Of a DNA stretch of 14,190 nucleotides, positions 6,741 to 13,019 are shown piece by piece. Source of the DNA: Candidatus Alcyoniella australis (lineage in GTDB: Bacteria > Lernaellota > Lernaellaia > JAVCCG01 > Alcyoniellaceae). Position 1 is the first letter of the stretch. Every line of letters starts with the position of its first letter. A program made the position numbers and the translations under genes. The notes under the pieces are model-generated. The model did no database searches. It was not told where the DNA came from and was given only the letters and a program-made list of their open reading frames with translations. The stretch is taken from NCBI GenBank assembly GCA_030765605.1, contig JAVCCG010000097.1, forward strand, positions 1 to 14,190, given 5' to 3'.

Positions 6741-7702
6741 CAGATCCCCTCGACCAGCACGATCGTCGGTCCCGCCGCGTCGAGCACAGCCAGCCGTCCG
6801 TCCGCATGGCGGCTCAGGGCGATGGGACGCCGCAGCTCGATTTCGATCGCGGGCAGCGGCCCGCCGTGACGGAACGCGGTCAGCCGCGCGTTGCCCGTGT
6901 CGGCCACGATCAGCAGACCGTCGGGTCCGGCCAGCATGTCTTGCGGCATGTTCAGCTCGCCCGCGCCCGAGCCCTGGTTGCCAAAGGTAAAGCCGAAGCG
7001 TCCCTCGGAATCTAGCTCGAGCACCCGTCCGTGTTTGGAGTCCAGCACCAGCAGGCCGCTATCGCGCGCGGCCACTGCCGTGGGCAAACGCAGGCCGTAG
7101 TCCAGGCCCTGCGGGCCCGAGGGCTGCGGGTCCTCGCCCAACACGCCCAGGGCTGCGATCACCTCGCCCGACGATTGGTCGAACAACTGCACGTTGTGGC
7201 CGCGGGTGTTGGCCACGATCAGCCGTCCGGCGTCCAGGGCCAGTCCCTCGGGGTTGAACAGCTTGCCCGGCGTGCCGCCCAACGAGCCGTACTGGCCCAC
7301 AAAGCGGCCGTCGGTGTTGTGAACGGTTACGCGGCCGTTGTTGGTATCGACGATCCACAGCCGTCCGGCCTGATCAATGCGCAGTGCGCCGGGCCAGTTG
7401 AACCGGCCCTGTCCGCTGCCCGGTCCGCCGAAGGCTGTCAGCGGCGCGCCGCGCGGATCGAGCCGCACCACGCGGTAACGTCCGGCCTCGCAAAGCCAGT
7501 ACGTGCCGTCGGTTGCGCAGGCCAGCCCCCGCGGGTGGCGCAGGTCGAGCTCGATGCGCTCCACCACGCCGGTCCGGACCAGGGAGGTCGCGGGCAACGG
7601 CGACAGCGCGGCAATCGCCACGCCCGAGCCTATGGCTTTGACGAAACTGCGACGCCCCCGATCAGGCGGATCGGGGGCGCTAGAGCGTTTTTTCTTCAGC
7701 AA
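6740..7702 (-). CDS. Tat-exported NHL-repeat beta-propeller protein
   Basis: This 320-residue protein has a twin-arginine signal (GRRSFVKAIGSG, residues 16-27) and then about six NHL-type blades. These are recognisable by repeated blocks such as HPRGLA, FNWPGALRIDQAGRLWIVDT, FNPEGLAL, LRLPTAVAA and MNMPQDML-like spacing, each followed by a hydrophobic strand and an asparagine- or glycine-rich turn. NHL propellers usually act as binding or scaffold domains; some bind ligands or partner proteins. The start is TTG at 7702: it is the only start codon between an in-frame upstream TAA and the Tat motif, and a modest GAG-type ribosome binding site precedes it. It is the first gene of the nine-gene redox operon, about 56 nt downstream of a predicted transcription start. 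A periplasmic accessory or substrate-binding subunit is likely but unproven. Confidence 0.9.
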   Translation of the reverse strand: MLKKKRSSAPDPPDRGRRSFVKAIGSGVAIAALSPLPATSLVRTGVVERIELDLRHPRGLACATDGTYWLCEAGRYRVVRLDPRGAPLTAFGGPGSGQGRFNWPGALRIDQAGRLWIVDTNNGRVTVHNTDGRFVGQYGSLGGTPGKLFNPEGLALDAGRLIVANTRGHNVQLFDQSSGEVIAALGVLGEDPQPSGPQGLDYGLRLPTAVAARDSGLLVLDSKHGRVLELDSEGRFGFTFGNQGSGAGELNMPQDMLAGPDGLLIVADTGNARLTAFRHGGPLPAIEIELRRPIALSRHADGRLAVLDAAGPTIVLVEGI

Positions 7703-7726
7703 ATCCGCTCTACCCCGGCTGTCTTA

Positions 7727-7770
7727 AGGATTACCGACGACTCTAGTTCCAAAATATCATCGATAATCCT
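7727..7770. repeat. Perfect 7-bp inverted repeat flanking the predicted transcription start
   Basis: AGGATTA (7727-7733) and TAATCCT (7764-7770) are perfect inverse copies 30 nt apart. The right copy overlaps the predicted -10 box and the left copy lies in the leader. This could be a paired operator for a dimeric regulator or pair in RNA; it could also be chance at this length. Confidence 0.3.
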
Positions 7771-7794
7771 AGTCGCTGTCCCCGAACCTGTCAA
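7766..7794 (-). promoter_or_regulatory. Sigma70-type promoter for the redox operon
   Basis: On the minus strand a perfect -35 box TTGACA (7794-7789) is followed by a 17-bp spacer and TAGGAT (7771-7766; four of six consensus positions). Transcription would begin near 7759, giving a leader of about 56 nt before the TTG start of the NHL gene. It lies immediately downstream of the terminator of the preceding gene run, exactly where an independent promoter is expected. Confidence 0.6.
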
Positions 7795-7799
7795 AATCG

Positions 7800-7852
7800 A
7801 AAAAACTTGTTCGGATTCGCTTCCGGACGCCCGCCGGAGATGGCCTCGAATC
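7800..7852 (-). terminator. Likely intrinsic terminator of the zinc-ribbon/Yip1 gene run
   Basis: Reading the minus strand just after the stop at 7859, GATTCG (7852-7847) pairs with CGAATC (7819-7814). Inside it TCCGG (7838-7834) pairs with CCGGA (7826-7822) around a short loop. Six T residues (7805-7800) follow about 8 nt later. The compound stem and T-tract fit an intrinsic terminator, although the distance from stem to T-tract is longer than ideal. Confidence 0.55.
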
Positions 7853-7858
7853 GCGCGC

Positions 7859-8947
7859 TCAGCCGCCCAATCCCCGGCCCATCAGCGAGGTCAGCATCGA
7901 AATGCCGAACAACGCTCCGCAGCCGCAGAGCACAATCAACGGCAGCAGCACTCCGGCCACGGCCCGTCCGTAGCTCGTGCCGTGCATTTCCTTGATGCCG
8001 ATCACGGTCAGCACCAAGATCCAGATCCCGGCCAGCGTCCCGACCACGGGGATCGCCTGGAACAGCTGCACGCCGCTGGCGTAGCAGTAGGCGCGCAGGG
8101 TCGCCTTGAACCCGTTGCCCGCTGCGCCAAGGACCAGCAGTCCCACGTGGAACAGCGCCGCACCCAGCAGCAGCGCCAGAAAGAGGATCCCCGGCGAACA
8201 GAACATGGCTATGGACAGATAGTTGCTGTTGGCAAAGAACTGCTCCGAGCCCTGGGGTATCGGCGTCACCCCGTACTTAATCAACCCCAAACCGGCCAGC
8301 ATGCCCAGGACGCCCCAGATCACGCCGAAGGCCAGCGCCTTGCCCAACGAGCCCGCGGGCTCGAGGTAGCGAAAGAAGGTCACCGGGCTGAAAATCAGCG
8401 AGCCGAACGAACGCATCAACCAGGCAAAAAAACCCAGGCTCTCCGGGTCCTCGACCACCACCGATTCCGAGTCGTCGCCCACTGCGCCCGCCCGACCCAG
8501 GTCGACGTATTGGGCCATTACCGCCGCGCGCTGTCCGGGCCGCAACGAGTCCAGCGGCTCCATCTGCGGATAGCGGAACTCGCCTCCGCAGGAACGGCAA
8601 CGGTAGACCTCGGGCTCGTCAACGCCGACCTGCGCGCTGCACAGCGGGCAGCTGACATTGCGGTGCTGATGAAGCTGGAGTTCCTCCCGGGGATGGCTGA
8701 ACGAGCTGTAATCGTCCATCTCCTGCATCCACTGCATTCCGTCCGCAGCATCGCCCGGACCAGGCTGCGGCGCATCGATCGGCCGATCGTCCTGCGCTTT
8801 CAACGGCCGGTCGATCGGGGACGGCTCAGCCGCGGCGCTGAACTCGCTCCAACACTTGGGACAGCGGTATTGCCCCTCGCCGCCGAAGGTCAGTCCGGCG
8901 TTGATCTGCTCGCCGCAATTGGGGCATTTTACTATCTCTTGGCCCAT
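7859..8947 (-). CDS. Membrane protein with two zinc ribbons and a Yip1-like domain
   Basis: This is the third and longest of three tandem paralogues (362 residues). It has an N-terminal MJ0042-type zinc ribbon (C8/C11/C29/C32). A second, unshared ribbon (C100/C103/C117/C120) follows after an acidic, Pro-rich linker. A Yip1-like membrane region of about five spans (roughly 185-355) contains the shared block FFRYLEP near its start and a GTLAGIWILVLTVIGIKEMH block near the end. MJ0042 ribbons are common at the N-termini of deltaproteobacterial membrane and signalling proteins; Yip1 domains are membrane proteins of poorly known bacterial role. The ribbons would face the cytoplasm, with no signal peptide. 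A GGGAG site precedes the ATG. The gene ends at a probable terminator. Specific function unknown. Confidence 0.87.
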   Translation of the reverse strand: MGQEIVKCPNCGEQINAGLTFGGEGQYRCPKCWSEFSAAAEPSPIDRPLKAQDDRPIDAPQPGPGDAADGMQWMQEMDDYSSFSHPREELQLHQHRNVSCPLCSAQVGVDEPEVYRCRSCGGEFRYPQMEPLDSLRPGQRAAVMAQYVDLGRAGAVGDDSESVVVEDPESLGFFAWLMRSFGSLIFSPVTFFRYLEPAGSLGKALAFGVIWGVLGMLAGLGLIKYGVTPIPQGSEQFFANSNYLSIAMFCSPGILFLALLLGAALFHVGLLVLGAAGNGFKATLRAYCYASGVQLFQAIPVVGTLAGIWILVLTVIGIKEMHGTSYGRAVAGVLLPLIVLCGCGALFGISMLTSLMGRGLGG

Positions 8948-8983
8948 GCCCTACTCCCAGCTTGGAATCGTCGCTCTCGGCTC

Positions 8984-9835
8984 TTAGAAACTGGCGGCCA
9001 TTATCCCGCCGACCAGCAGAGACGTTCCTACGCAGCAGAACACGAGGAGCAATCCAATCGGCGTGAGCACCGCGCCCACGGCCTTACCGTAGGTGGTCTG
9101 GTGCACCTGCTTCAGCCCGATAATGTACAGCACGCCCATCCAGATTACCGCGATGAACCCGCCGACGAACGGCACTACCTGTACGATGTTGAGTCCGCCT
9201 GCGTAACAGTAGACGCGCATCGTGGCCCAGAAGTCTTGGCTGCGGCCGCGGAAGATGATCATGAACAGGTGCAGCACCGCGCTGGTGATAAAGGCGTTCA
9301 TCAGCACGCTCAACGGACCGATGATCGGCGTGCCGATCAGCATCACCAGAAAGTAGTTGCGCATGAAGTGCGGGTCTTGGAACATGCCGAACACGCCCAT
9401 ATCGGGCATTCCCGGAGGCGTGGCGCCGCCCATGCCCACCGAGCCCATCAGCATGTTCTGCGCGAACGCCCACAATACGCCGAAGAAGTAGCCGATCGTG
9501 CCCAGGATTACGACGTAGAGCAACGCGCTGCCCATCGGCCGATTCGGGTCGAGGCTGCGGAAGAATCCCACCGGGTCGACGATCGTCTGCTTCAGGGTCT
9601 GGAACATCCCGCTTACAAATCCCAGCTCGTCGCGACGCTCGAACGGCGTGGCCTGGGGAGCGCTGGGCGTGAACCGAATGTCGTAGGCCGACGATCTTGG
9701 CGGCTGGGGCTGCTGGGACTGCACCTCGCCGGTGTATTGAAATTCGTGGCCGCAGGCCGGACAGCGGTAGCGGCCCGGCGCGCCGACGTTGAGCTGGGCG
9801 GTACAGCTCGGGCACTTGACTATCTGCTCGCTCAT
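8984..9835 (-). CDS. Zinc-ribbon Yip1-like membrane protein (middle paralogue)
   Basis: This 283-residue protein has one zinc ribbon (C8/C11/C25/C28), a short Gln/Pro-rich linker, and a Yip1-like membrane domain with about five spans. FFRSLDPNRPMGSALLYVVI marks the start of the domain, a central YCYAGGLNIVQVVPFVGGF block matches its paralogues, and GLKQVHQTTYGKAV comes near the end. The ATG has a good GGAGAGG ribosome binding site 8 nt upstream. It lies 65 nt after one paralogue and 36 nt before the next, so the three probably arose by tandem duplication and are largely co-transcribed. It is the most compact of the set. Function unknown; a role in membrane or envelope organisation is only a guess from the Yip1 name. 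Confidence 0.87.
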   Translation of the reverse strand: MSEQIVKCPSCTAQLNVGAPGRYRCPACGHEFQYTGEVQSQQPQPPRSSAYDIRFTPSAPQATPFERRDELGFVSGMFQTLKQTIVDPVGFFRSLDPNRPMGSALLYVVILGTIGYFFGVLWAFAQNMLMGSVGMGGATPPGMPDMGVFGMFQDPHFMRNYFLVMLIGTPIIGPLSVLMNAFITSAVLHLFMIIFRGRSQDFWATMRVYCYAGGLNIVQVVPFVGGFIAVIWMGVLYIIGLKQVHQTTYGKAVGAVLTPIGLLLVFCCVGTSLLVGGIMAASF

Positions 9836-9877
9836 CTGATCGACCTCTCCGGTATTCGAGAATAATCAGGATTTTTA

Positions 9878-9906
9878 AGTATAGAACAAATCAGCGCCTC
9901 TCAGAA
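9878..9906 (-). promoter_or_regulatory. Possible internal promoter for the middle paralogue
   Basis: TATACT (9883-9878, five of six -10 positions) sits 17 bp after TTCTGA (9906-9901), a poor -35 that overlaps the stop of the upstream gene. The surrounding gap is AT-rich compared with the rest of the window. It could give extra expression of the last two genes. Confidence 0.3.
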
Positions 9907-10860
9907 CACGCAGATCAGGCAACAGGTCAACATCGTGGGCAGCATCCAGGCCAGCAGCGCCTGGAAGAGGCTGATGTGCTGCACCTGCCTCAGCCCGATG
10001 ATCTGCAGCGTCGAGATCCAGACGAAACCCAGCGGCGGTCCGACCAACGGCAGCATCATCGCTATCCCCACGCCCGCGGAGTAGCAGCAAACGCGCAACG
10101 TGGCGTTGAACCCGTGATTGCGCGGGTTGAACGCATTGACGAACACATGCATCAGCAGCGCGCTGAGCAGCAGCCAGACGACGATCCCCAACGGCACCAA
10201 CAGCGGCGAGATCGCCAGATTGATCAGGTTCGAGCGGTAGATAAACTCCGGCGTCATGTACGGCGCCAGGGACTGTCCAAAGTCGCCCAGGCTGTCGAGC
10301 ATGCCGGTAATTTGGTCGAGTTGCTCGCCCTTAATCGGCATCAACATGTACTGCAGAAAGGTGAACACGCGCGCCAGCAGTTTGCCCACGCCGGCGAGCA
10401 CTATAGCGTAGACCAGTGCCGGGCCGTAACCCGGACGCGGATCGAGCGTAGCGAAAAAGCGCAGCGGATCTTTGATCGTGGCCCACAACGTGAGCAGCGC
10501 GCCGCGCACCAGTCCGTAGCGCTCGCGTTGCTCAAGGGGCGCGGGCTGGTACTCGAAACTCTGTGGAGTAATCGGCTCGGGCATCCGGGGCGGCAGATCG
10601 ACAGTTGGGGTCGGTTGCCTGGTCTCGGGCTGGGCGGCCTGCGTTGCGTCTGGCTCGTAGCTCGCCGCGGGCGCGTCTGGATCGGGTCCGCGATAGACGT
10701 GCCCGCCGTGGGTCAGCACCTGCGGTTGTTCTTGGGCAGTCGCGGTCGGTTGCAACGGATGGCGGAACTCGTGGCTGCACGCCGGGCAGCGGTAGCGGCC
10801 GGGTCCGCCGACCTCGAGCAGCGCATTGCACTGTGGACAGTTAATGGTCTGATGATCCAT
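9901..10860 (-). CDS. Zinc-ribbon Yip1-like membrane protein (first paralogue)
   Basis: This 319-residue protein has a zinc ribbon (C8/C11/C25/C28) with spacing identical to the middle paralogue, including GRYRCPAC. A Thr/Pro/Gln-rich linker of roughly 90 residues follows, then a Yip1-like membrane domain (FFATLDPRPGYGPALVYAIV; CCYSAGVGIAMMLPLVGPP; GLRQVQHISLFQALLAWMLP). The chosen ATG at 10860 has AAGGGG about 6 nt before it; a GTG two codons earlier would sit too close to that site. It begins 9 nt after the stop of the upstream exported protein, so the two are co-transcribed. The long linker suggests the ribbon is held away from the membrane. Partner and function unknown. Confidence 0.87.
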   Translation of the reverse strand: MDHQTINCPQCNALLEVGGPGRYRCPACSHEFRHPLQPTATAQEQPQVLTHGGHVYRGPDPDAPAASYEPDATQAAQPETRQPTPTVDLPPRMPEPITPQSFEYQPAPLEQRERYGLVRGALLTLWATIKDPLRFFATLDPRPGYGPALVYAIVLAGVGKLLARVFTFLQYMLMPIKGEQLDQITGMLDSLGDFGQSLAPYMTPEFIYRSNLINLAISPLLVPLGIVVWLLLSALLMHVFVNAFNPRNHGFNATLRVCCYSAGVGIAMMLPLVGPPLGFVWISTLQIIGLRQVQHISLFQALLAWMLPTMLTCCLICVF

Positions 10861-10869
10861 CCGCACCCC

Positions 10870-12105
10870 TTACTTAACTAGTTTCCTCTGCCGCCGCATT
10901 GCGATCTCGCCCAGGGTCAGGCCGGGGCTGGACTCGACATAGGCCGGCACGTCCGAGTAACGGTCGAGTACAATGCCCAATCCGTAACGCGCCTGACCGG
11001 GGCTGTCCAGCAGATCCAGGGTCAGACGGGCGTGCTCGAGCCAGGCATGGCCCGCGCACTGCTCGCTACAGCGTGCGTCGCGCGCCAACCTCTCAAGGCG
11101 CATCATCACCTGCTGCGGCATATAGCCCAGCCGCGCCAAACCCGCAAGGCGCTCCACAGCCTCGACGTCGGCCGGGACCACGCGGTCTTGGGCGAAAATC
11201 GGCACGGCCCCGCTCTGAAGCGCCGTACGGACGTAGAGGTCCTGAGCCTGACCAAAGCGCGATCGATTGTTGTCGACCACCGCCCGCACGCTCAACGCCC
11301 GACCCTCAAGCAGCAGCGAGCGCGCCGCGTCCGCCGGGTTGTCGCAGGCCTGCTTAATGCGGCCAAGCACCATGTACAGCCGCGGCGGCTCCACGGCCCG
11401 CTGCTCGAGCAGACGCTCGAGGCGGTCGAGCAACGCCTGGGAGGCGGGCAGCACCCGGCCGTCGGCCAGGCGCGGCTCGCGACCGTGTTTCTCCAGGACG
11501 TCGAGCAGTCCGTCCACGGCCTGAGCGCCTTTGCCCTTGCGCATCAAGATCGGCGCGCGCACCAACGCGCGCTCGACCTGAACCGGCCCGTACCACGGAC
11601 TCGGCGCGTAGGGCGATCCGACCACGCCGTCGGCCAGACGTAGCGCTGGGTCGTCAAGCACCTGCAGCGCAGCGTTGTCGTCCTGGATCAGACGCGCCCA
11701 CTGGAGCTGTGCGGCGTGCTTGAGATCGATCGGCCCGCCGCCCTCCCAGAAGTTATCGAGCTTGGTGCCGTTGGGATAGAACTGCATGATCTGGAGGCAG
11801 GCCCGCCTGGCCGCCAAAAGGTTGCCGCGTCCAGCCTCGATCCGCGCCACGGCGAACAGCGCGGCCTTGCCCTCCTCGGACAGCGGGTAGGCGCCGAAGG
11901 TCACGTTGTACTCGTTCAGCAGGTGGTCCCACGGCGGCGGCTGGATGGCCCAAAGCCTTTCGAGGCGCTGATTGATCAGGAACATCCCGTAATTGACCTC
12001 GGCCGGAGAAGGCCGGCGCAACGCAGCGGCCGTAGCGCTGAGCAACGGCGCGCCGAGCACGGCCAGCCCGAGCACGATTGCGATCGTCGTGCGTCTGAAT
12101 CTCAA
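10870..12105 (-). CDS. Exported helical-repeat (TPR-like) protein of unknown function
   Basis: This 411-residue protein starts with a signal peptide (MRFRR, hydrophobic core, ATAAA cleavage-like site near residue 27). The rest is almost wholly helical, with Ala/Leu/Arg-rich amphipathic segments, for example ALFAVARIEAGRGNLLAARR and ARSLLLEGRALSVRAVVDNN, in the style of tetratricopeptide solenoids, although I cannot place canonical TPR motifs exactly. A single Cys pair (CSEQC) sits near residue 345. The start is TTG, supported by a TGAGG ribosome binding site 6 nt upstream and by the immediately following signal peptide. It probably resides in the periplasm or at the outer membrane and shares an operon with the zinc-ribbon/Yip1 genes (9-nt gap). 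A scaffold role is inferred from fold type only. Confidence 0.8.
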   Translation of the reverse strand: MRFRRTTIAIVLGLAVLGAPLLSATAAALRRPSPAEVNYGMFLINQRLERLWAIQPPPWDHLLNEYNVTFGAYPLSEEGKAALFAVARIEAGRGNLLAARRACLQIMQFYPNGTKLDNFWEGGGPIDLKHAAQLQWARLIQDDNAALQVLDDPALRLADGVVGSPYAPSPWYGPVQVERALVRAPILMRKGKGAQAVDGLLDVLEKHGREPRLADGRVLPASQALLDRLERLLEQRAVEPPRLYMVLGRIKQACDNPADAARSLLLEGRALSVRAVVDNNRSRFGQAQDLYVRTALQSGAVPIFAQDRVVPADVEAVERLAGLARLGYMPQQVMMRLERLARDARCSEQCAGHAWLEHARLTLDLLDSPGQARYGLGIVLDRYSDVPAYVESSPGLTLGEIAMRRQRKLVK

Positions 12106-12113
12106 ACCGACCT

Positions 12114-12125
12114 CAGGCTAGCCTG
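12114..12125. repeat. 12-bp perfect palindrome next to a ribosome binding site
   Basis: CAGGCTAGCCTG is its own reverse complement. It abuts and slightly overlaps the TGAGG ribosome binding site of the exported helical-repeat gene. It could be an operator or a small hairpin limiting ribosome access; chance is also possible. Confidence 0.3.
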
Positions 12126-12172
12126 CATTATTCATGATGGTTTGTAACGAGGCGTGCAAAATGCCTCAAAAA

Positions 12173-12583
12173 TTAAAAAGCCAGATCAGGGCAGCCGTCG
12201 TCGTCGTTGTAGCCGTTAACGGTCTCGGGAATCGTCGGGCACAGGTCAATGGCGTCGGGGATGCCGTCGAGGTCGAGGTCCTTAACGCCGGCCGGTCCCG
12301 GACCGTCGAGGTAATAGCTCACGCGGTCAAGATTGCGTTGGATCAGCACCAGGTGATCGCGCGCCGCCTCGTAATCGCGCTCGTCGGCCTCCTCGCGCGC
12401 CGCCTCAAGGTGCACGATCGCGCGCGCCATCTCTTGCGGCGAGCGTTCGATTGCCCCGCGTTGCCTCAGGCCCTCGATGGCTTGCTGATACGAATCGACC
12501 TGCGAGTCGACATCGGCCTTGACCGCGCAGCCCAGGCAGAACAGGCAGGCCAGCAGCGCCAACGCCGTTGCCGCGCGGCTCAT
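12173..12583 (-). CDS. Small lipoprotein-like protein ending in a thrombospondin type 3 (Ca-binding) repeat
   Basis: This 136-residue protein has a hydrophobic leader ending in CLGC (C19), a slightly imperfect lipobox. A helical middle (about 48-90, AIVHLEAAREEADERDYEAA) resembles DUF4398-type helices. An Asp-rich tail, DLDLDGIPDAIDLCP followed by NGYNDDDGCPD (102-133), is a classic thrombospondin type 3 calcium-binding repeat with its paired Cys. In many envelope proteins such repeats lead into a C-terminal OmpA peptidoglycan-binding domain; here the protein simply ends. The start is the ATG in an ATGA overlap with the upstream lipoprotein gene, preceded by GAGGAA. It is likely an outer-membrane or periplasmic structural lipoprotein. 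Larger upstream in-frame starts are excluded because they run through two other reading frames' genes. Confidence 0.82.
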   Translation of the reverse strand: MSRAATALALLACLFCLGCAVKADVDSQVDSYQQAIEGLRQRGAIERSPQEMARAIVHLEAAREEADERDYEAARDHLVLIQRNLDRVSYYLDGPGPAGVKDLDLDGIPDAIDLCPTIPETVNGYNDDDGCPDLAF

Positions 12584-12891
12584 TGCTGTTCCTCGCCGCG
12601 GTTGAGGGTCTGCACCTGTTGGGCGATCGACAGCGCCTTGCTGCTGCTGTCCATGCTCAGCTTGGCAAAATGCAGGGCCGCGGAGAAGTCCGACTCGTCG
12701 AGCTGCTGCTGCGCCTCGAACAGGTACTCCTGGGCCAGAGTGAACTCGAAGGGCGCCAGGTAATCGGCATGGGCCTCGCCGGCCTGAACCACCATTTTGC
12801 CCGCCTGGGTCACGTTCTTGCCCGCAGTGCAGCCCGAGACCAGCAGCACGGCGACCAGGGTGCACAGTGTAAAAATCTTTGCATAGCGCAT
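12580..12891 (-). CDS. Small DUF4398-like lipoprotein
   Basis: This 103-residue protein has a good lipoprotein signal (VSGC, acylated Cys at 21) and then a helical domain with APFEFTLAQEYLFEAQQQLD and DFSAALHFAKLSMDSSSKA. This pattern matches DUF4398 proteins: AP-x-E-F, then alternating Ala/Leu helices. Such proteins sit in the envelope of Gram-negative bacteria, often beside OmpA-type proteins. The ATG is preceded by AAAAGGG and a plausible promoter lies 30-60 nt upstream. It overlaps the next lipoprotein gene by 4 nt, so both are made together; similar helices in the second protein suggest related folds or a hetero-oligomer. Exact role unknown. Confidence 0.85.
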   Translation of the reverse strand: MRYAKIFTLCTLVAVLLVSGCTAGKNVTQAGKMVVQAGEAHADYLAPFEFTLAQEYLFEAQQQLDESDFSAALHFAKLSMDSSSKALSIAQQVQTLNRGEEQQ

Positions 12892-12921
12892 CTGTGAATA
12901 CCCTTTTTAGTAGATCGTAAA

Positions 12922-12951
12922 AGTATAGCACGAACGCATCACTGGTTTCAC
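12922..12951 (-). promoter_or_regulatory. Probable promoter of the lipoprotein/zinc-ribbon run
   Basis: On the minus strand GTGAAA (12951-12946, four of six -35 positions) is followed by 18 bp and TATACT (12927-12922, five of six -10 positions). It lies 31-60 nt upstream of the first lipoprotein start, inside the 128-bp divergent gap shared with the plus-strand crotonase gene. No equally good plus-strand promoter was seen. Confidence 0.45.
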
Positions 12952-13019
12952 CGTCGGTTTTATCCAACGGCCAAGGCTGGTATTTTAAAATCCGCCGAAA
13001 TTCAGTCAAGGAGCAGACC

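Noticed and set aside
7031-9865. 944-codon open frame on the plus strand opposite the NHL and zinc-ribbon/Yip1 genes
   Set aside because: It is antisense to three well-supported genes. Its product is rich in His, Gln, Arg and Ala without domains or membrane logic, and it spans a terminator and promoter of the other strand. This is a typical GC-rich shadow frame.
12149-12167. GAGGC/GCCTC hairpin after the second lipoprotein gene as a terminator
   Set aside because: The stem is only 5 bp with a 9-nt loop, and on the minus strand the T-run lies before the stem, not after it. Transcription probably continues into the next gene 67 nt on.
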